Assembly (NCBI RefSeq): GCF_030506305.1
Contig: NZ_CP119421.1
Span: forward strand, 1,108,354-1,172,353
From: Porifericola rhodea
Lineage (GTDB): Bacteria; Bacteroidota; Bacteroidia; Cytophagales; Cyclobacteriaceae
Direction: 5' to 3'
Length of the DNA stretch: 64,000 bases
Numbering within the stretch: position 1 is the stretch's first letter; each line of letters begins with the position of its first letter. Positions 17,443 to 25,228 of this stretch are shown here, one piece after another. Below the pieces are notes generated by a model. That model worked only from the letters and a program-made list of their open reading frames with translations. It did no database searches and was not told the DNA's origin. Position numbers and translations under genes: made by a program.

Positions 17443-18981
17443 CTATTGAAAAGCAAAGAAGATAACCCAGATGAGTATAAGCGTTGGCAGCAGAAAGGGC
17501 AAAGAGAAGCGGATGATGTACCCGAAGAATGAAGGCATCTTAATGCCAATCTGCTCAGCTATAGACTTTACCATAAAGTTAGGACCATTACCGATGTAGG
17601 TCATGGCACCAAAAAACACAGAAGCTACCGATATAGCGGTCAGACGGAGCACACTATTTACGTACTCACCGTTTGCAAAAGCAATAACTTCTGCTGAATT
17701 ACCTATACTAGCTCCCTGAGAAGCCATAGCGGCTGCCAGAAAGTTTAGATAAGTAGGAGCATTATCCAGAAAGCCAGAAAGTAGGCCCGTACCCCAGTAA
17801 AGAGTATTATGGGTGATAAGTGCCGCTCCAGCTTCTGAGCGGGCAAAGTTTCCTACCAGTTCCAGAGCAGGCATCATGGTTCCAAAAATACCAATGAAAA
17901 TAAAAGCTACCTCGCGAATAGGCTCAAAGTTAAAATCATTCCCCTTTATTGCCTCTTTGCTGGCAAAGCGGTATGACAGATAAGCTACTGAGAACATAAT
18001 TAGCTCACGCACAAAAGAAAAAGTAACGCCATGGTACTCTATACCGGGCACGAAATCAAACTTATTGGGGTCAATAAATACAGCGATAATTATTAGACCT
18101 AACCACAGAAAGTTTTTAGTACCAATCAGCGTAATTTTATTAGAATAGGTTTGAGGTTCCTCTTCTATATCATTTTCAGATTTGTTTCGGCTATCAATTA
18201 CATAAAAGATTACAACAATAACCAGCAGGGCAGCTATCCACTCTACAAAGTTATGCTCCATAGTCCAGAAGAACGGCACTCCTCTTAAGAAACCAAGAAA
18301 AAGTGGAGGATCACCAATAGGCGTTAACGCTCCACCTATGTTACTTACCATAAAAATAAAAAATACGATATGGTAGGCTTTAACTCTATTCTTATTGAGG
18401 CGAATAAAGGGACGGATCAATAGCATAGAGGCACCAGTAGTACCGATAAGGTTAGCTATAACAGAACCAATTATCAGCAGTACCGAATTGGCCATAGGCG
18501 TCGCTTTTTTATCTACCTTTATCAGTATACCACCAGAAGCTATGTAGAGTGAAGAGAGCAGAGCAATAAACTGCATATACTCTGCCAGAGCGTGTATGGG
18601 GTCGTGCTGGTTATGCAGGACTAAAAGATAGTATGACACTACAATTACTGCAAGAAGCACCGCAACTATGGGATAATTTTTATGCCAGAAGTGTTCGTAG
18701 AAAAGAGGACCAGTAGCAATCATGAGTAACAGTACTACAAAAGGAATAACGGTCCAGGGCGGAGCACTCTCATGGTGAGCACCCTCAGCTTCTTCAGCAT
18801 GCGCCGCCTCTCCTTCTTCTGCCTCATGTGTTTGCTCAGGCTCTTGTGAAATGCTATGCACTGACGTAGAGGCTGATTGTTCAGAAAGAGTAAGTTCGTT
18901 TAAAGGATCAGCCTTAAGTGTGGGAACAGAGAATAATGTTAAGATAAGAACAATGAAAAAAGTATAGGCACCCTTGCTCAT
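17443..18981 (-). CDS. Sodium:proton antiporter-like protein (NhaD / ion transporter superfamily)
   Basis: A 512-residue integral membrane protein. A signal-like N-terminus is followed by a Glu/His-rich extracytoplasmic stretch of about 45 residues (EEGEAAHAEEAEGAHHES) and then a dozen or so membrane helices. The conserved IGTTGASMLLIRP and NIGGALTPIGDPPLFLGFL motifs belong to the NhaD/CitM/ArsB ion-transporter superfamily, and Bacteroidota members are annotated as Na+/H+ antiporters. Ion specificity is inferred from family naming. The acidic, His-rich region could sense pH or bind metal, which is speculation. Confidence 0.72.
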   Translation of the reverse strand: MSKGAYTFFIVLILTLFSVPTLKADPLNELTLSEQSASTSVHSISQEPEQTHEAEEGEAAHAEEAEGAHHESAPPWTVIPFVVLLLMIATGPLFYEHFWHKNYPIVAVLLAVIVVSYYLLVLHNQHDPIHALAEYMQFIALLSSLYIASGGILIKVDKKATPMANSVLLIIGSVIANLIGTTGASMLLIRPFIRLNKNRVKAYHIVFFIFMVSNIGGALTPIGDPPLFLGFLRGVPFFWTMEHNFVEWIAALLVIVVIFYVIDSRNKSENDIEEEPQTYSNKITLIGTKNFLWLGLIIIAVFIDPNKFDFVPGIEYHGVTFSFVRELIMFSVAYLSYRFASKEAIKGNDFNFEPIREVAFIFIGIFGTMMPALELVGNFARSEAGAALITHNTLYWGTGLLSGFLDNAPTYLNFLAAAMASQGASIGNSAEVIAFANGEYVNSVLRLTAISVASVFFGAMTYIGNGPNFMVKSIAEQIGIKMPSFFGYIIRFSLPFLLPTLILIWVIFFAFQ

Positions 18982-19093
18982 CTAGATTGGTTAGTTTGTG
19001 TAGTTATTTTCAATAAGCTTGTAAAAAAAACTGCTACAAGCTCTTACTATATCATGTACGATTAAATACTTTAAAGTTTAGGTCAGATATGAG

Positions 19094-19101
19094 CAAAGAT
19101 A
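19094..19101 (-). promoter_or_regulatory. Candidate -7 promoter box of the antiporter gene
   Basis: On the minus strand TATCTTTG matches TAnnTTTG exactly, 112 bases before the antiporter start. No clear -33 TTG accompanies it, so this is a candidate only. Confidence 0.35.
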
Positions 19102-19150
19102 GTATAATCGTAAAGTTTTTGAATTTAAAATTGATAAACCCGGCATTTTT

Positions 19151-19882
19151 TTGGAAAATTTAGTCATAGATATCGGTAATACTTTTGCCAAAGCAGGCCT
19201 CTTTTTGCATGGCAAACTTGAACATACATATTCTCACCTACCCCTGCAAGAAGTCCCTACACTTATTGGCAAAAAAAGCTATAATGGGCTTATAATTTCT
19301 TCTGTTTCAAGCCAATTAGAAGACATTATCAAAGTAGATGAAAAAGATGCTCAGGTGATTTTTCTCAATGCAAATACTCCCTTACCCTTTATAAATACCT
19401 ATCAGACTCCGCGCACATTAGGCACCGATCGTATAGCAGCCATAGCCGGCGCAATTGCACTTTTTCCTGATCGGCCTGTGTTAGCTATTGATGCAGGCAC
19501 CTGCATTACCTACGATGTAGCCGATGGCAAAAAAAACTACCTGGGCGGCAATATTTCTCCTGGCTTGCAGATGAGAGCCAAAGCCATGCATACTTTTACC
19601 GCTCGTTTGCCGTTAGTGCATGTAGAACAAGCTGAAGCTGCTCATATTCCGCTTATAGGCTACAATACCCAAACTGCATTGCAAAGCGGGGCATTATTTG
19701 GCACTCAGGCAGAAATAACGCAAATGATTCGGATGTATGCAGACAAATTTAGAAATTTGGAGGTTGTATTGTGTGGAGGAGATGCAGACCTGCTAAGTCA
19801 GGGTATTGATGTGGCTCATACTACCGTACCGGAACTTATTTTGATTGGACTCAACAGAATTTTAGAATATAATGTCTCATAA
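19151..19882 (+). CDS. coaX: Type III pantothenate kinase
   Basis: A 243-residue ASKHA-fold kinase for the first step of coenzyme A synthesis. Motifs in order: LVIDIGNTFAKAGLF (phosphate 1), GTDRIAAIAGA, VLAIDAGTCITYDV (phosphate 2 with catalytic Asp) and GGNISPGLQMR. The start is TTG at 19151: no ATG or GTG lies in frame between the upstream stop at 19100 and the motif, and CoaX proteins begin two to four residues before the VIDIGNT motif. Its last 11 bases overlap the next gene, opening an envelope-biogenesis run. Confidence 0.9.
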   Translation: MENLVIDIGNTFAKAGLFLHGKLEHTYSHLPLQEVPTLIGKKSYNGLIISSVSSQLEDIIKVDEKDAQVIFLNANTPLPFINTYQTPRTLGTDRIAAIAGAIALFPDRPVLAIDAGTCITYDVADGKKNYLGGNISPGLQMRAKAMHTFTARLPLVHVEQAEAAHIPLIGYNTQTALQSGALFGTQAEITQMIRMYADKFRNLEVVLCGGDADLLSQGIDVAHTTVPELILIGLNRILEYNVS

Positions 19883-21158
19883 ATTTATTCACACCTGCCT
19901 TTTTATGTTGTTAAGCTTCGGTACAGCATTGGCGCAGACCGACAGAACTCCTTACTCTTCTCAGGGCCTTGGCAGTATGTCTGGTTCCGCACTCATACAT
20001 AATGAAGGTATGGCAGGCGTAGGTATTGCCAGCGGTTCGGGCTTGCATATTAACAATGTAAACCCTGCCTTGCTATATCAGAACAGTCTCAGCTCTTTTG
20101 ACGCAGCCCTTAAGGTAGAGTACAAAAATATGTCAAAAGATGGAGCTTCAGCTTCTAACCTGAGTGGAGGCCTGGCCTATGGTGTTTTTGCCTTTCCGAT
20201 TATTAACAATCGCTGGTCTATGAGTATTGGTATTTCGCCCTACACTCAGGTAGACTACAAAATAGAGGAGCCCCGCACAGTTACCAGCAATGATGATGTA
20301 GCCAGTCTTACCAAAGAAGGTAGCGGAGGTTTGAGCAGAATCCATTTCTCTAATGGAGTTCATATCTACAAAGGTCTGGCCCTGGGGCTTAAAGCTACAT
20401 ATCTATTTGGAGCGATAGAAGACAAGCTGAGTATCCTTCCAATTACCGGAGATGACCTTAACCTTATTACTACTTATACCGAAAACGTTTTTTATAGAGG
20501 TATTGTCATAGAGCCTGCTATACACTACGCACTAAAGCTAAACAATACAACTAGCCTTAACTTTGGAGCGGTATATCAGCCTGAAACCACCATTAATGCC
20601 GAAAAAAACATCAGTTTTGAGAACAGCCAGATTGGTAGCGGGCAATTGGTAAGTAGAGATACCATCCTCCACAATGAAGATGGCAATGCAGTACTCCCTC
20701 AAAAAATAGGTATTGGCCTTGCCCTGGATAAGGCATACAAATACATGGTAGGCGTAGACTTTACAATGCAGGAGTGGGAAAATTATGGAGCCTACCAGGC
20801 AGATAATGCTTCTGGTGAGCGAAGCAACGATAATATGCTAAATGCCTACACCATTGCAGTGGGTGGACAGATTATTCCTGATATTAACTCTGTAGACAGC
20901 TACCTCAAACGCATTGCTTACCGTGCCGGCTTACGCTACAGCAATACACCATTTAATGTAGAAGGTACTCAAATTACCAATATGGGTATTACTTTCGGTT
21001 TTACGCTTCCTATGCGCAATTTCTCCAGCCTTAACCTTTCTTTTGAAGCAGGTACTCTAGGCACTACAGATAACAACCTGATTCGTGAAAATTATTTTAA
21101 AGCAGGACTTGGCATAAGCTTTAACGACCGTTGGTTTATCAGAAGAAAATATGATTAA
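19872..21158 (+). CDS. Outer membrane beta-barrel protein, FadL/OmpP1-like
   Basis: A 428-residue protein with a clear Sec signal peptide ending at ALAQ (about residue 21). The mature part is rich in alternating aromatic beta segments and ends in aromatic residues (ISFNDRWFIRRKYD). Near its start, INNVNPALLYQ resembles the NPA motif of FadL/OmpP1-type transporters. Substrate unknown. It overlaps coaX by 11 bases and is followed by a terminator, so the two form one operon. Relatives in Bacteroidota commonly sit in this coaX-lptC neighbourhood, which I recall but have not checked. Confidence 0.65.
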   Translation: MSHKFIHTCLFMLLSFGTALAQTDRTPYSSQGLGSMSGSALIHNEGMAGVGIASGSGLHINNVNPALLYQNSLSSFDAALKVEYKNMSKDGASASNLSGGLAYGVFAFPIINNRWSMSIGISPYTQVDYKIEEPRTVTSNDDVASLTKEGSGGLSRIHFSNGVHIYKGLALGLKATYLFGAIEDKLSILPITGDDLNLITTYTENVFYRGIVIEPAIHYALKLNNTTSLNFGAVYQPETTINAEKNISFENSQIGSGQLVSRDTILHNEDGNAVLPQKIGIGLALDKAYKYMVGVDFTMQEWENYGAYQADNASGERSNDNMLNAYTIAVGGQIIPDINSVDSYLKRIAYRAGLRYSNTPFNVEGTQITNMGITFGFTLPMRNFSSLNLSFEAGTLGTTDNNLIRENYFKAGLGISFNDRWFIRRKYD

Positions 21159-21165
21159 GCCATTG

Positions 21166-21194
21166 CCTCTTGCTTAACTTGCAAGAGGTTTTTT
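21166..21194 (+). terminator. Terminator after the coaX/beta-barrel operon
   Basis: CCTCTTGC (21166-21173) pairs with GCAAGAGG (21181-21188) around a seven-base loop, followed by six T. It starts eight bases after the stop codon. Confidence 0.88.
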
Positions 21195-21306
21195 CTACAA
21201 AAAATCACCTGGTAAAAATATTTCCTTTTAAGTTTTATTAAATTAGTCCTGGCAGGCTAAACGATGGTATTTCACAAAGCTTTTATTGGGTTTTATAAAT
21301 ATTTAT

Positions 21307-21338
21307 TTTGAATTTGTGAGCTTTAGGCGCTATTTTTG
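21307..21338 (+). promoter_or_regulatory. Candidate promoter of the TPR protein gene (TTTG-N20-TATTTTTG)
   Basis: TTTG at 21307-21310, 20 bases, then TATTTTTG at 21331-21338 fits the Bacteroidota -33/-7 pattern (TTTG, 17-20 bases, TAnnTTTG). It predicts a leader of about 170 bases before the start at 21517. The rest of the 358-base gap is very AT-rich with no open frame I would call. Confidence 0.5.
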
Positions 21339-21516
21339 TATTTTCGTCTATAAAGTGCATGTAACTTTTTGGAATGATTTATGAATCTATTTATTCCTAA
21401 AGTCTTAAACACATTGCAACTTTACATAAACAATTTTGTTTTTTGTTTAAAAGTCAATGCATCTTATTGACAAATAAATTGTTAAAAATCATCTATTCAC
21501 TAATAAAGAAGGAATC

Positions 21517-22836
21517 ATGAATTTTATGCTGAATCAAAAATCATTCTGGTCGGCCTGCCTTCTGTTCACCCTGTTTGCTACAGTAGCTAATGCACAAGAT
21601 GGATGGAATTGGCCTGAGGACAAAGCAACTGCGCAAGAGAAAGTAGTGCTTTACACTGACATGAAGAAAGCTAAGAACTACGAAGCAGCTCTGCCGCCCC
21701 TGAACTGGTTGTTTGAAAACGCGCCAAACCTAAATAGCTCTATTTATATCAACGGAGCTGATATATACGAAGAACTTGCTCTTAAAACTAAAGAACCCCA
21801 AAAGAAGCAGGAGTATATAGACAAAACGCTCAGCATGTACGACCAGCGCATAGAGCATTTTGGAGGTGAGGTAAACGTACTTAACCGTAAGGCAAGTACC
21901 GCTATGAAGCTGATGTATAGCAACAAAAGCAATTACGACCAGCTTTACGACATCTACAAAGAAACACTGGATGTCTCTGGCGATAAATTCGCTTACTACA
22001 ACGTAACTCCTTATATGAACATCGCTAAGGTGCAGTATGAGCGCGGTAAGTTTGAAGCTGAAGATGTTATTGGAATCTACGATCAGTTAAGTGAAATCAA
22101 TCAGAACAATATTGACAGCGGAAGCAAGTATGCTTCTAAATATGCAGACCAGCAGGAGAAAATTGATGCCATTTTCACTTCTACTGTTACGGTAAGCTGC
22201 GACTACATTCAGGACAATATGGTGCCTAAATTAGAGGCTAACCCTGACGATCTGGATCTTGCTAAGAAGATAATTGCTCTTTCTCTTTCTTCTTCTTGTA
22301 CAGACATGCCGTTCTTTACACAGGCAGCAGAGGCAACTTTCAACAAAGAGCCTAATGCCGGTCTGGCTAAAACTATTGCTTCTCGCAAAATGCAGAGCGA
22401 TGATATGCAAGGAGCTAAAGAGTGGTTTAACAAAGCTCTTGAACTTTCTACCGACGATGCTCAAAAAGCAGATATCTACATGGATATGGCGGCTATAGAC
22501 TCAAAAGCTGGCAATAAGTCTAGTGCTCGTAATCATGCACTTAAAGCTGCTTCTCTAAGCTCAGAGGTAGCAGAGAAAGCTTACAATATGGTAGGTAATA
22601 TGTACTTTACCAGCTATGAGCAATGCAAAGGTGGAGAAGACATGGTGAAAGACCGTGCGGTATTCCTTGCGGCTTACGATATGTACAGAAAAGCAGGAAA
22701 CTCATCTGGTATGGCTCAGTCTAAAGCTCAGTTCCCTTCAAAAGAAGAAGTGTTTACTTACAACTACAAAGTTGGCGATAGCATATCAGTAGGCTGCTGG
22801 ATAGGCGAAAGCGCTCAAATCCAGACCAGGGACTAG
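21517..22836 (+). CDS. Secreted tetratricopeptide-repeat protein of unknown function
   Basis: A 439-residue protein with a Sec signal peptide (cleavage near ANAQ, residue 27) and a mostly helical mature part with degenerate TPR-like repeats, such as AKEWFNKALELSTDDAQKAD and ARNHALKAASLSSEVAEKAY. It has three or four scattered Cys, two of them in the SSSCTDMPFF region, which could form a periplasmic disulfide. It lies in the envelope-assembly run upstream of lptC, with its own promoter and terminator. Probably periplasmic or on the outer membrane inner face. No catalytic motif is visible. Confidence 0.65.
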   Translation: MNFMLNQKSFWSACLLFTLFATVANAQDGWNWPEDKATAQEKVVLYTDMKKAKNYEAALPPLNWLFENAPNLNSSIYINGADIYEELALKTKEPQKKQEYIDKTLSMYDQRIEHFGGEVNVLNRKASTAMKLMYSNKSNYDQLYDIYKETLDVSGDKFAYYNVTPYMNIAKVQYERGKFEAEDVIGIYDQLSEINQNNIDSGSKYASKYADQQEKIDAIFTSTVTVSCDYIQDNMVPKLEANPDDLDLAKKIIALSLSSSCTDMPFFTQAAEATFNKEPNAGLAKTIASRKMQSDDMQGAKEWFNKALELSTDDAQKADIYMDMAAIDSKAGNKSSARNHALKAASLSSEVAEKAYNMVGNMYFTSYEQCKGGEDMVKDRAVFLAAYDMYRKAGNSSGMAQSKAQFPSKEEVFTYNYKVGDSISVGCWIGESAQIQTRD

Positions 22837-22860
22837 TAATACTATAAATCATTCCTTCAT

Positions 22861-22894
22861 AAGCCATTCTCTCTATTGGGAGAATGGCTTTTTT
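22861..22894 (+). terminator. Terminator after the TPR protein gene
   Basis: AAGCCATTCTC (22861-22871) pairs with GAGAATGGCTT (22880-22890), followed by further T. An 11-base perfect stem with an eight-base loop. Confidence 0.88.
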
Positions 22895-22948
22895 CGTAGA
22901 ACTATTCCGCATAAATTCGGGTATATACTTTATCAATCACAAAAAAGA

Positions 22949-23494
22949 ATGATGCTAAAAGACATACTTATTGTATTGGGTATGCTTATCGTACTGGCGG
23001 CTTGCGCTGAAGAAAGCAGCCCCGACGATTTTAAAGAATACGAAGGACCAGTGATGGAGGCTACCGATGTAGAGTTACTGCATAGCGACTCCGCAGTAGT
23101 AATTATCAGGCTTACCGCTGACCGACAGCTTGAGTTTGAAAGTGGCGACCGTGAGTTTCCTGAAGGTATCCATATTGAGTTCTACGAAAAAAAAGATGAA
23201 AGCAAAAATGCTTCTATCACCGCTAATCAGGGTTTTTTTAACAAAAAAGAAAATAAATACACAGCTACCGGAGATGTAGTAGTACAAAACTTTAAGAGTG
23301 GAGAGAAATTAGAGACTGAGGAGCTACATTGGGAGCCCAATAAGAACGAAATCTATACGGATCGTTATGTAGAGATTACTACCAATGGCGATATACTGAT
23401 GGGCGAAGGCCTTACTGCCGACGAATCGTTTACCAACTGGAAAATTTTAAAACCTAAAGGAACACTTTCCATTACCGAAGAAGAGAACAAATAA
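22949..23494 (+). CDS. lptC: LPS export component LptC (lipoprotein form)
   Basis: A 181-residue protein with an N-terminal hydrophobic segment ending in a lipobox-like LAAC (Cys19). The rest has the OstA/LptC-type beta repeats: ITANQGFFNKKENKYTATG followed by GDVVVQNFKSGEKLETEEL and EIYTDRYVEIT. LptC sits between the LptBFG transporter and the periplasmic bridge LptA, passing lipopolysaccharide outward. Here the usual membrane anchor looks converted to a lipoprotein anchor, as in other Bacteroidota LptC. Only two bases separate it from the next small gene. Confidence 0.82.
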   Translation: MMLKDILIVLGMLIVLAACAEESSPDDFKEYEGPVMEATDVELLHSDSAVVIIRLTADRQLEFESGDREFPEGIHIEFYEKKDESKNASITANQGFFNKKENKYTATGDVVVQNFKSGEKLETEELHWEPNKNEIYTDRYVEITTNGDILMGEGLTADESFTNWKILKPKGTLSITEEENK

Positions 23495-23496
23495 TT

Positions 23497-23733
23497 ATGA
23501 GGCTGTTAGATGCCATTTTACTATCCCTGAGTGTCGCGTTTTTTATCATAGGTGTACACCAAACTATGGTTGGAAGCCAGAGTGTGAGCGAAGGCGTAGC
23601 CAATGCCTATGTTTTTTTTATGGTATCGCTGATATTACTCTTTTGGCACAGAGTACGTAGAAAAAGTCGTACTCAGGATCAGGTAGACAAAAAAAATAAA
23701 GATAAAAACCAAAAGAAAAGAAAACCTAAGTAA
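23497..23733 (+). CDS. Small two-helix membrane protein with a basic tail
   Basis: A 78-residue protein with two predicted membrane helices (LLDAILLSLSVAFFIIGVHQ and NAYVFFMVSLILLFW) and a strongly basic C-terminal tail of about 28 residues (RKSRTQDQVDKKNKDKNQKK). Its start lies two bases after the lptC stop, so it is translationally coupled and probably linked to LPS export or the next membrane protein. I do not recognise a named family. Confidence 0.7.
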   Translation: MRLLDAILLSLSVAFFIIGVHQTMVGSQSVSEGVANAYVFFMVSLILLFWHRVRRKSRTQDQVDKKNKDKNQKKRKPK

Positions 23734-23792
23734 GATAAAACTGCTAGGTTTGTACTTACACACTTCTAAGTTAGTAATTGCTTAACCTTTAC

Positions 23793-25100
23793 ATGGACTA
23801 TTATAGTATCACCATAGTATTAATCTGCCTTTTATTTTCTGCTTTCTTTTCGGGCATAGAGATCGCGTTTATCTCTGCTGATAAACTTAGAATAGAACTA
23901 GCTAGCAAACAAGGGGTATTTTCAGGGAAATTACTGGCTAACTTTTTACAAAAGCCTTCCCGCTTCATAGGCACTACACTGGTAGGAAACAACATTGCAC
24001 TGGTACTTTATGGTATCTTTATGGCCAATTTGCTAGAGCCATGGCTGGCAATGCAACTACCAGATATTATAAACAACGACATATTTGTTCTGGTACTTCA
24101 GACCATACTCGCCACTATTGTAGTATTAATAGTGGCAGAATTCACCCCCAAAAGTGCGTTCCTGATAGACCCCAATGGCCTGCTTTCGCTCTTTGCTATT
24201 CCTATGAGTATCATTTACTACATTATGTACCCCATAGTATGGCTCATAGATAAGGTCTCTCAGTTTGTAATTATACACGTGCTGGGCTTCAAATACAGAG
24301 AAGACAAACCGGTTTTTGGTCTAACCGACCTGAACAACTACATTAAGAATACACTGAGCGAAGATGTGCTGCAAGAGAGCCATAAAAGGCATGCCCAACA
24401 AACCCCGCCCCGGGTAGACACTAAAATTTTCAGTAATGCGCTAGAGTTTAAAACCGTAAAGGTTAGGGAGTGCATGATTCCACGTACCGAGGTGGTAGCT
24501 GTAGATATTGAAGATGAAATTGAAGAGCTCAAAGAAGCCTTTATGCAAAGCGGGCACTCTAAAATTATCGTCTATAAAGAATCTATTGATGAAGTAATTG
24601 GTTACTGCCATTCTTTAGAGCTTTTTAAAAAACCAGAAACCATCAGCCAGATACTTACTCCTATTATTATTGTTCCAGAGACCATTCCTGCTAATGAGCT
24701 GATGATACAGTTTATTACTGAGCATAAAAGCTTGGCACTAGTGGTAGACGAATTTGGGGGTACTGCTGGTATCGTAAGTATGGAAGATATCATAGAAGAA
24801 ATTTTCGGTGACATACAGGATGAGCATGATGCTGAAGACTGGGTAGAAATGCAGTTGGACGAAAACAATTATTTGATTAGTGCTCGACATGAAATTGACT
24901 ATCTAAACGAAAAATTTAACTGGGTAATCCCTACCGGAGACTATGATACCCTGGGAGGGTACATACTATCTCTAACAGGCGAGATTCCTTCTACCGGCGA
25001 CATTATTAACGCGCCACCATTTACCTTTACCATAATGTCTATGCACGAAAACCGCATAGACAACGTTAAGGTCAAGGTCAACACCAGCCTCTCAAACTAA
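23793..25100 (+). CDS. Hemolysin-family/CNNM-type membrane protein (DUF21-CBS-CorC_HlyC), GldE-like
   Basis: A 435-residue protein. An N-terminal DUF21 transmembrane domain (about 1-190) includes SAFFSGIEIAFISADKLRIE and GNNIALVLYG. Two CBS domains (about 205-330) contain VRECMIPRTEVVAVDIE and LVVDEFGGTAGIVSMEDI, and a C-terminal CorC_HlyC domain ends the protein. Such proteins are linked to Mg/Co efflux, and in Bacteroidota one branch is GldE of the gliding machinery; I cannot place this copy firmly. I chose ATG at 23793 over an in-frame TTG at 23778. It is 59 bases after the small membrane protein gene. Confidence 0.82.
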   Translation: MDYYSITIVLICLLFSAFFSGIEIAFISADKLRIELASKQGVFSGKLLANFLQKPSRFIGTTLVGNNIALVLYGIFMANLLEPWLAMQLPDIINNDIFVLVLQTILATIVVLIVAEFTPKSAFLIDPNGLLSLFAIPMSIIYYIMYPIVWLIDKVSQFVIIHVLGFKYREDKPVFGLTDLNNYIKNTLSEDVLQESHKRHAQQTPPRVDTKIFSNALEFKTVKVRECMIPRTEVVAVDIEDEIEELKEAFMQSGHSKIIVYKESIDEVIGYCHSLELFKKPETISQILTPIIIVPETIPANELMIQFITEHKSLALVVDEFGGTAGIVSMEDIIEEIFGDIQDEHDAEDWVEMQLDENNYLISARHEIDYLNEKFNWVIPTGDYDTLGGYILSLTGEIPSTGDIINAPPFTFTIMSMHENRIDNVKVKVNTSLSN

Positions 25101-25228
25101 ACTAATTTAGATCTTACTGAAAAAGAGTTGGTTTCATGTAGGAATCATTAACCTTCAGTAGGTGTTTAGCTTTGAAATTAAGGCTGAAACCATTTATTTT
25201 GGACTTCTTTTTACAAAGTGTATAAACA

